In this document: in pieces, positions 20,038 through 26,168 of the stretch
Layout of the letters: each line of letters opens with the position of its first letter
How positions within the stretch are numbered: position 1 is the stretch's first letter
DNA from: Methylobacterium variabile
GTDB lineage: Bacteria; Pseudomonadota; Alphaproteobacteria; Rhizobiales; Beijerinckiaceae
NCBI RefSeq assembly: GCF_001043975.1
Contig: NZ_LABY01000098.1
Coordinates: forward strand, 1-33,891
Length of the DNA stretch: 33,891 bases
Reading direction: 5' to 3'
Made by a program: the position numbers and the translations under genes
The notes under the pieces: generated by a model
Seen by the model: only the letters and a program-made list of their open reading frames with translations
Told to the model about the DNA's origin: nothing
The model's database searches: none

Positions 20038-21895
20038 GCCGACGTCGCCCCGATGGCGCGCGGCCGTCAGCGAGGTGCGCGAGCGCATGCGGGACCTCCA
20101 CGGAGTCGAGCCGACGCCGTTGAGACCTAGGGATATCGCCGCGTACCACCATCGCTTCGGGATCGCGTCCGGCTGGCGGATCCCAGTCGACTTCGGGGAG
20201 CCGGACCCAAGGCAGATCGACGTTCTGATTCCAGCCGGTTTTCCTCGCTCCAGGCCGCAGTTCGGCCTTGTGGAACGGCCGCCGTTCCTGACGTGGCCCC
20301 ATATCGAAAGAGACGGAAGCCTATGCCTCCTCGCCAACATGAGCGAGATCGACCCGGATGACCCTGCCGGAGTGGTGGTCCGCTTGCTCGGCAAGAGCTG
20401 CACCCTTGTGCGGGAACTCCTTGCAGGCGCCATAGTGGAGCGGGACTTCCAGGACGAGTTCCTCACCTACTGGCGGTACGATCGAAACGTCGCGGATGGC
20501 CGCTTGACCAGCATTCTGGGGCTGGAACGTCCCTCCCGCGAGATCAGCGTCTGGCAGGCTCCGAAGATCCGCCTCCTGGGCGAGACCGAGGTGCAGGTCG
20601 CGGACTGGATCCGCAATCGCTTCGGCCCCGACGCTCTCCGCCGGCCGCGGCTTGAACGGGGCCTGCTGATGTGGCTCGACCGGCCGATGCTGCCTGCCGA
20701 GTACCCGAGAACGGCGCGAGACGTCCGGGTCTTGGCCGAGAGATGCGGCGGCGACGTGCCCAGACTCCTCACTGACCTCGTGTCGGCTCGCCAGGACAGC
20801 ATCGTCACCGCGATCGCGGCCGAGGGGCGCTTCGGGCCCGGGATCGTGAGCGTCACGATCCCGACGCCGCGGGACACGCGCCGCGTGCGGGGACGCTCGA
20901 CGGCGCCGTTGTTCGACGGGTTCCGTTCCTCCCACATCCCGGAGGCGCTGCTCACCCGCCGTTACCTTGGAACCACCCCGGTTTTGCGCGACGAGCCCAG
21001 CAGGGCGGACGCCCGGTGGATCCATGGCCGCGGACATGATCCGCGCACGGAGCGGCTCATGGAAGCGACGGTCACTGTCCTGGGCTGCGGCTCGGTGGGC
21101 GCCCCGGTGGCGGTTGCGCTCGCCCAGGCGGGCGTCGGCCATCTGAATCTCGTCGATCACGACGAACTGTCGTGGTCGAATGTCGGGCGCCATCCGTTGG
21201 GGGCCCCGTCGGTTCGCCGGAACAAGGCGGAAGAACTCGCCGCCAAGCTCCGGTCCGACTACCCGCATGGCCGGTTTGAGGCCTTCCCCGTCTCGGCGCA
21301 GGCGATGCTCGCGACCGATGCGGAATGCATCGGCGAGAGCCACCTTGTCGTGTCCACAATGGCGGATTGGCGCGCTGAGAGCCGACTCAACGGCTGGCAT
21401 TGCCGACGAGGTAGGCCGATGCCGGTGATCTACGGCTGGACGGAGGCACATGCCGCCGCCGGGCATGCGGTCGCCATCCTTCGCGAGGGCGGATGCCTGC
21501 GATGCGGGTTTGGGCGGACGGGTGTGCCCGGCTTCCAGGTCGTGGAATGGCTGAACGACGCGGGTACAACGCTCGAAGAACCCGCTTGCGGCGCTCACTA
21601 TCAACCCTACGGTCCCATCGAGCTCGGGTTCGTCACGTCGCTGATAGCGCAGTTCGCCCTGGAATGCTTGCTCGGCAAGGTGACCCTGTCGAGTCAGCGG
21701 ATCTATGCGGCGCGACACCCCTTTATCGAAGAACTGGGCGGCCGTTGGTCGGATAGCTGGGTGAGGGAGTACCCTGCCCAAATCAACGGCGGTGTCATCG
21801 TGGATAGGGAATGGCCGTGCAGTCCGTGCGGCGGATGCCGAAGCCAACAGAGGCAGCTGGCCCATCCGAGGCTGGCCGATAGCGGTGCGGTGTGA
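20030..21895 (+). CDS. E2-E1 fusion protein (ubiquitin-type conjugation, CBASS Cap2-like)
   Basis: 621 residues from ATG 20030, which overlaps the previous stop codon; GTG 20009 is an alternative start. N-terminal E2-like fold (about 10-150), with the active-site motif PHIERDGSLCLL giving C99, then a linker (155-340) and a ThiF/E1 adenylation domain (341-621). The E1 has the nucleotide loop VLGCGSVGAP (352-357), the acidic strand LVDHDELSWSNVGRHPLG with D376 and R387, and K399. Cysteines at 489/492 and 597/600 look like the structural zinc pairs, and C520 (EEPACGAH) is a candidate catalytic Cys. The order E2-linker-E1 is that of Cap2 in type II CBASS, which joins the C-terminus of a CD-NTase to a target. 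Here the neighbours are class III cyclases, so one of them is the likely substrate. No ubiquitin-like protein or JAB peptidase is visible nearby. Confidence 0.88.
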   Translation: MPEPTSPRWRAAVSEVRERMRDLHGVEPTPLRPRDIAAYHHRFGIASGWRIPVDFGEPDPRQIDVLIPAGFPRSRPQFGLVERPPFLTWPHIERDGSLCLLANMSEIDPDDPAGVVVRLLGKSCTLVRELLAGAIVERDFQDEFLTYWRYDRNVADGRLTSILGLERPSREISVWQAPKIRLLGETEVQVADWIRNRFGPDALRRPRLERGLLMWLDRPMLPAEYPRTARDVRVLAERCGGDVPRLLTDLVSARQDSIVTAIAAEGRFGPGIVSVTIPTPRDTRRVRGRSTAPLFDGFRSSHIPEALLTRRYLGTTPVLRDEPSRADARWIHGRGHDPRTERLMEATVTVLGCGSVGAPVAVALAQAGVGHLNLVDHDELSWSNVGRHPLGAPSVRRNKAEELAAKLRSDYPHGRFEAFPVSAQAMLATDAECIGESHLVVSTMADWRAESRLNGWHCRRGRPMPVIYGWTEAHAAAGHAVAILREGGCLRCGFGRTGVPGFQVVEWLNDAGTTLEEPACGAHYQPYGPIELGFVTSLIAQFALECLLGKVTLSSQRIYAARHPFIEELGGRWSDSWVREYPAQINGGVIVDREWPCSPCGGCRSQQRQLAHPRLADSGAV

Positions 21896-21932
21896 CGTCC
21901 CCCATCGCTTTGGTCCGGCCTGAGTGAGAGTT

Positions 21933-22181
21933 TTACGGTTTTTTGGTGTAGAGGCGGTAGACACGCTTGGCGTTGACGGCCCAACCCTCCCGGCGCAGCA
22001 GAACGCAGATCCGCCGGTAGCCGTAGCGGACCCGCATATGGGCGATCTCTCGGATGCGCTTGCGGAGGACAGCCTGCTCGGGGCGTCTGGACCGGTAGTG
22101 GTAGGTCGAGCGCGGGGCCGGTACTGCCCGGCAGGCTCTGCGGACCGACACGCGAAAGGCGGTGCGCACGAAGTCGACCAT
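21933..22181 (-). pseudogene. IS3-family transposase orfB, N-terminal fragment
   Basis: 82 residues, from MVDFVRTAFRVSVRRAC through the HTH_21 region (MRVRYGYRRICVLLRREGW) to KRVYRLYTKKP, where the sequence runs straight into the left terminal repeat. The entire DDE catalytic core of this normally ~275-residue protein is absent, so it is inactive. Confidence 0.85.
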
Positions 22182-22201
22182 CTCCCGCCCCCGAGCAGGC
22201 G

Positions 22202-22469
22202 TCACATCTTCCGCCGGATGACCTCGGAGAGCATCTCCTTGTCGAAGGTGAGGTCCGCCACGAGCTTGCGCAGGCGGGTGTTCTCCTCCTCGAGGTGACG
22301 CAAGCGGCGCACCTCGGAGGGCATCAGGCCACCGTACTTCTGCTTCCATCGGTAGTAGGTAGGTTCGGACGCGCCCATCTTGCCGGCAGACCTCCGCGAC
22401 GGGCGTGCCCGCCTCGGCCTGCTGGAGCGCGAAGGCAATCTGCTGGTCTGTGAAGTGGCTCTTCTTCAT
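22202..22469 (-). pseudogene. IS3-family transposase orfA, frameshifted
   Basis: Begins MKKSHFTDQQIAFALQQAE and continues, after a shift of frame near 22383, as KMGASEPTYYRWKQKYGG and ending FDKEMLSEVIRRKM, the usual helix-turn-helix plus leucine-zipper orfA of the IS407 group. The shift comes from one extra G in TGCCGGCAAGATGGG, where the family would read TGC CGC AAG ATG GGC. Confidence 0.85.
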
Positions 22470-22519
22470 CGGTCAGGCCTCCTCAGCGGAACGAGCCTAA
22501 CCCGAAACCTCTCACGTCA

Positions 22520-23180
22520 TCCGGTCCGACCTTCGGGTTTGAACCACTCGGCGTAGGCACCCCAGTTGCGAGCCACGCGCTGAGTCAGCCCGATGTCTCA
22601 CGCCGAGTGAAGGCTCATCGCCCCGCGGCGCGGCACTCGGGCACCCATGCAGGTGAGGCCTCTCGCGTGTAGCTCGACCCGGACGTCGTTCCCGCCCCTC
22701 GCCTCCCCGATATCGTGCAAGGGTTGGCGGACGTCACCGACGAAGTAGAACGAGGAAGCGGAGGGCATCCGCCATGTCCCCGTCGAGCGCGCCGCAGGCG
22801 AGGTCGCGTCGTGCCCGCTCGATCGCGGCGACCACGCAATCTCCGAGCGCCGGGTCTGCCCTGCGGTCGCGCTCCGACTCGTAGTTCCCGACGTCCGGCG
22901 GGATGTCGACGAAGTGCCGATCGTACGACTCCGGCCGCGCAGCCCGAACGTCGTCCGCCCAGCTCGAAACGAAAGCGAGCGAGCGACCTTCGCCCGGCAG
23001 CCGCGCGGCCAAGCCACGGGCCCAGGAGTCAAGGCGCCGCTGCGCAATCTCGGCCACGATGGCGTGGCCCTCCTGTCCCCATCCCAGGGCCGCCGACGCG
23101 GCGGCCGTCCAAAGCAGGCAGGCAAGGCCGATGCGTCGCAAGCCCACCCTCCGAGGTCGGGCACGCGCCCGGTCGCCCAT
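22520..23180 (-). pseudogene. S1/P1 nuclease family protein, broken by frameshift, stop and truncation
   Basis: Starts at ATG 23180 with a signal peptide (LLWTAAASAALG) and the mature WGQEGHAIVAEIAQRRL, in which the terminal Trp and His would bind the zinc cluster. SWADDVR, ESYDRHFVDIPPD and ADALRFLV follow. Near 22745 an extra T (GTTCTACTTC for GTTCACTTC) shifts the frame; the family sequence resumes as FVGDVRQPLHDIGEARGGND. A TGA at 22598-22600 replaces the Trp of LHSAWD, followed by DIGLTQRVARNWGAYAEW. The sequence then stops at the right end of the IS3 remnant, so the C-terminal third is missing. Intact family members degrade single-stranded nucleic acids in the periplasm. Three independent lesions make this a clear pseudogene. 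Confidence 0.85.
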
Positions 23181-23229
23181 CGCATGCCATGCCTCCGTCC
23201 CGAATGCCCCGCTCACGGCTTCCGAATCG

Positions 23230-23439
23230 TCAGACGATTGCGGTTTCCGGGACGTATCGGTGTTCGGGCTGAATGGTCCCGCCGAGTTGGCGGATGCGCT
23301 CCCTCACGCGCTCGTCGACCTCCCCGATCGACAGCGTGAGGCGCCGCTCGGACGCCGCGAAGATGTGCGTGGATGCGGCGACGGCTTCCCTGAGCCGGCC
23401 GAAATCCACGGCGGTCCTCGCCTTGACCTTGTAGCGCAT
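23230..23439 (-). CDS. 69-residue protein, possible stand-alone subtilisin propeptide or inhibitor
   Basis: ATG 23439 with GAGGT five bases upstream, 66 bases after the stop of the membrane subtilase on the same strand. Predicted order by eye is strand (RYKVKAR), helix (FGRLREAVAAS), strand (THIFAAS), strand (RRLTLSIG), helix (DERVRERIRQLG), strand (GTIQPEHRYVP). That beta-alpha-beta-beta-alpha-beta order is the ferredoxin-like fold of inhibitor I9 domains, the propeptides that fold and inhibit subtilases. The C-terminal segment LGGTIQPEHRYVPETAIV also reads like the tail such domains put into the protease active site. I do not recognise the family from sequence alone. The inhibitor idea rests on fold pattern and position. 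Confidence 0.55.
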   Translation of the reverse strand: MRYKVKARTAVDFGRLREAVAASTHIFAASERRLTLSIGEVDERVRERIRQLGGTIQPEHRYVPETAIV

Positions 23440-23505
23440 GGGTACCTCGCACCGCGTTCCCTACCATCTTCGGCGCGGGGCGTTAAGCGTTCGCTCACCG
23501 GCGGC

Positions 23506-25014
23506 TCAATTCCTCGCCGCGGCACGGACGGCCGCGGCGCAGTCGATGCGCCCATGACCCTGGGCGTTCGGTCCGGCGGATAGGCGTGCCGCGGTCGAGC
23601 GGATCAACTCGAAGAGCTCATCCCGTCCCAGGTTGGGCTTCAGGGACCACAGGAGCGCGGCCAAGCCCGCGCCTTGAGCGCAGGCCCCGCTCGTTCCCCA
23701 CCCGTTGGGGAGCGCGCGCGTAGCGGAGCCGTAGAGCACCCTGCCGTTCTCGGGCGTGGGGGCGACGACGTCGGGCTTGCGGGCGTTGCCCTCGCCGGCG
23801 TGGTCTTGTCCCGGGCCGCGGCTTGAGTAGTGCCACATCGTACCGTCGAGCTTGCAGGCCCCGACGGTCAGGACGTCCGCTCGCGACTTGTACAGCCATA
23901 TGCTGTTGGGGTCGTCTCCGTCCGGGTCGCCCCCGGTCAGGTGGTGGTTGTTGCCGGCGCTGAAGACCGCGACGACTCCCGCCTCGACGGCGTCCGCGAG
24001 CGCGTACGGGAAATCCTGGCCGACCAGGTCCGGCGGCGTCCCGGCCTCCACTCCGAAGCTGTTGCTCGCGACGATCCTCATCCCTCCCTTCGCGAGATCC
24101 GCGAGGTAGTCGTAGATATCCATGAGTTCCGTGTCGAAGAACTCGGTCCTGCAGGCGATCAGCCCAGCTTCTGGTGCGACGCCGTCGAACGCCCCGCCCG
24201 CCTTCCTGCTCGCGGCCGCGATGCAGGCCGCCATGGTCCCGTGCCCGACCGGGTCGACCCATGCCTCGCCCGCATCCGCCGGCCAGCAACCCACCCTCCT
24301 GGCAGCCGCGAACTCGGCGCGCGTCCCGTCGATGCCTGTGTCGACCACGGCCAGCGCAACCCCAGCCCCGCGGGTCTGGGTCCAGGCGTTCCTGGCGCCG
24401 ATCGCTTCCAGCACGTCGTCGAGCGATGGTCCCGCGCCGTCGTCGGGCGCGGATTCGTCGGCCGACATCGGCCCGCCGAGCTCGACCTGATACTGGTAAT
24501 CCTCGACGACCTCGACGTCGAAGCGGCGCCGGAAGGCATGCAGGTCGGTCGGATAGCCGGCCGTACCCATCATCGCCACCGCACTCGCCACGGCCCGGCG
24601 CCTGCTCACGGTCGCGACGCCCGCGGGCCTTGCCGCCGCGAAGGCGGCCTCCATCGCTTCGGTACCACGGAAGCGGAGCTTGTACCGCCGCCCCGGGACG
24701 ATGTCCGCGGGGGCGCGGGGTGCCGCGGTCGCGGGCACCCGGGCCGTGGCCGGCCCAGGGTCGGTCCGCGGTCCGCGGCGCGGTGGGCGCGCCGCGCCGA
24801 GGAAGAACTGTCGGCCGAGGACGAACCCGAGCGCGAACGCCGCCGCCAAGGCGAGGTACGCGGGCACAGGCGAGACCTCGCGCCTCGGATGCTCACGCAC
24901 GTCGTTCCAGTCCCGCTCGACGGCCTCGCGGACCCTGGCCCGGGTCTCGTTGGCCGGCGCATTGTCGGCGTGCGACGCCGCGGATGTCGTCCGGTCTTCC
25001 TCGGGCTGCTGCAC
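23506..25014 (-). CDS. Membrane-anchored S8 subtilase
   Basis: 502 residues starting at GTG 25014, with AAAGGAGG six bases upstream. A charged N-terminal cytoplasmic part (1-48) is followed by one membrane helix (50-73), a Pro/Ala-rich linker, a possible prodomain (110-180; YKLRFRGTEAMEAAFAAAR, later DVEVVEDYQYQVE) and the catalytic domain with D225 (VVDTGID), H258 (GHGTMAA), N355 (SAGNN) and S442 (GTSGACAQG). All residues of the triad and the oxyanion Asn are present. The start lies 39 bases after the stop of the MBL-fold gene, so it belongs to the same operon. The position of the protease relative to the membrane is not certain, because the helix could act as a signal anchor. Confidence 0.9.
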   Translation of the reverse strand: MQQPEEDRTTSAASHADNAPANETRARVREAVERDWNDVREHPRREVSPVPAYLALAAAFALGFVLGRQFFLGAARPPRRGPRTDPGPATARVPATAAPRAPADIVPGRRYKLRFRGTEAMEAAFAAARPAGVATVSRRRAVASAVAMMGTAGYPTDLHAFRRRFDVEVVEDYQYQVELGGPMSADESAPDDGAGPSLDDVLEAIGARNAWTQTRGAGVALAVVDTGIDGTRAEFAAARRVGCWPADAGEAWVDPVGHGTMAACIAAASRKAGGAFDGVAPEAGLIACRTEFFDTELMDIYDYLADLAKGGMRIVASNSFGVEAGTPPDLVGQDFPYALADAVEAGVVAVFSAGNNHHLTGGDPDGDDPNSIWLYKSRADVLTVGACKLDGTMWHYSSRGPGQDHAGEGNARKPDVVAPTPENGRVLYGSATRALPNGWGTSGACAQGAGLAALLWSLKPNLGRDELFELIRSTAARLSAGPNAQGHGRIDCAAAVRAAARN

Positions 25015-25053
25015 GAAGCCCTCCTTTCCCTGCCGCCCCGGTGGTGCGCGCGG

Positions 25054-26157
25054 TCAAGGCGCCAATTCAACGCCGATGCTGTGCCTGCCCTTCGGCAACA
25101 CGTCCATCGCGTAGCCGTGCCGGGCGGGGTCGTGGGTCTCGAGGAGCTTCCGGGTCGTCTCCGTCTCGTTGGTGACGACGAGGCGGATGGCCCTGCCGTC
25201 CGCCGCCTCCACGATCCACTTGAGCGTGTCGTAGTCGGGGTTCCCATACTTCCCGTTCGCCGAGATCACGTAGGTGTCGGCCGTCACGGTCCGGAAGAAG
25301 CCGCCGTCGGCGTTCCGGTCGTTGCCGTGGTGCTGCACCTTCAGGACATCGACGTGGCAGGTGCCCGCGGCGTCGAGCAGCCCGGCGCGACGCAGCCCCT
25401 GGACGATGTGGTCGCCGCGGGCGTCGCCGGTGAGGAGAACCGTCCTGCCGGCGAACGCGACGTGCAGCACGATGCTGCTCAGGTTGGGCACGCTCCTGTC
25501 GGACATCGCGGCCGTGCCGGGATCCCGCGCCGCATCGGCCTCGGCCCTGGCCAACCACGCGAGCCACTCCTTGCGCAGGGCGTCGAGGTTGGCCTTGCTC
25601 GGCCCGATCACCCGCACTGTCAGGCCGTTGACCGGGATCGGCCTCTTCGCCGTGTCTGCGAGGATCAGGTCGCCGTCGAAACCACGGTTGACCGGGATCC
25701 CCAGCTTCCTGGCCATGACGCCCAGCTTCTGGCCCTCTCGGACGCCGAGGAACGCGTCGGTCGCGAACGGCATCGAGACCGCCGCCGATCCCGCGAGCGT
25801 CATCAGTTGCTGGATGCGCTGCGTGATTTCGCCGTCGGGGTCGATCGACCGGCCGAACGAGTTGTGCCACAGGCCCTTGATGGTCACCCTCGGGTCCCGC
25901 CCGTCGGCGATGTCCTCCTCAGCCGCGGCGAGGAGGTCGAGGACGCCGATGACGTGGTCGTTGTCGACGTGGCTCAGCACGAGGAGGTCGAGGGTCGCTC
26001 CGGGCCCGGCGATCTCCTTCAGCGCGGCGTCGAGATCGGCCTCGAAGGAGCCTGGCGGCCCCCCGTCGACGAGGATGAACCGCCGCTTCCTGGCGGTTTC
26101 GAACTCCAGGATGAGGGCGTCGCCGAACTGCGCCTGGACCGCGTGGAGCTTGAACAT
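25054..26157 (-). CDS. Metallo-beta-lactamase-fold hydrolase (ComEC/Rec2-like)
   Basis: 367 residues; ATG 26157 with AGGTG upstream, 11 bases after the stop of the large subtilase. The family motifs are in order: ILVDGG (28-33), SHVDNDHVIG with the metal-binding HxDxDH (63-68), LLTGDA (241-246) and VQHHGND (274-280). This is the competence-type MBL subgroup without membrane domains. Members act on nucleic acids or small phosphoesters, and stand-alone versions occur next to proteases in proposed bacterial conflict systems. The full set of metal ligands is visible, so it is probably active. Being sandwiched between two subtilases with short spacers implies a shared pathway. Confidence 0.88.
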   Translation of the reverse strand: MFKLHAVQAQFGDALILEFETARKRRFILVDGGPPGSFEADLDAALKEIAGPGATLDLLVLSHVDNDHVIGVLDLLAAAEEDIADGRDPRVTIKGLWHNSFGRSIDPDGEITQRIQQLMTLAGSAAVSMPFATDAFLGVREGQKLGVMARKLGIPVNRGFDGDLILADTAKRPIPVNGLTVRVIGPSKANLDALRKEWLAWLARAEADAARDPGTAAMSDRSVPNLSSIVLHVAFAGRTVLLTGDARGDHIVQGLRRAGLLDAAGTCHVDVLKVQHHGNDRNADGGFFRTVTADTYVISANGKYGNPDYDTLKWIVEAADGRAIRLVVTNETETTRKLLETHDPARHGYAMDVLPKGRHSIGVELAP

Positions 26158-26168
26158 GGGCACCTGGC

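Larger units (their letters stand above)
21921..22519 (-). mobile_element. Internally deleted IS3-family element (IS407-like)
   Basis: About 600 bases instead of the usual 1.2-1.3 kb. It contains an orfA with a one-base insertion and the first third of orfB. Imperfect terminal inverted repeats are visible: TGAGTGAGAGTTTTACGGTT at the left end, and TGACGTGAGAGGTTTCGGGTT as the reverse complement of the right end. TCCGG occurs next to both ends (21914-21918 and 22520-22524) and could be the target duplication, but the left boundary is uncertain by a few bases. Both ends survive while most of orfB is gone, so it cannot move by itself. It lies 25 bases after the E2-E1 stop and abuts the truncated nuclease pseudogene. 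Confidence 0.8.

Noticed and set aside
17285..21895. Annotation as a classical CBASS or Pycsar system
   Set aside because: No CD-NTase is present, which rules out CBASS in the strict sense, and Pycsar lacks E2-E1; naming it as either would overstate the evidence.
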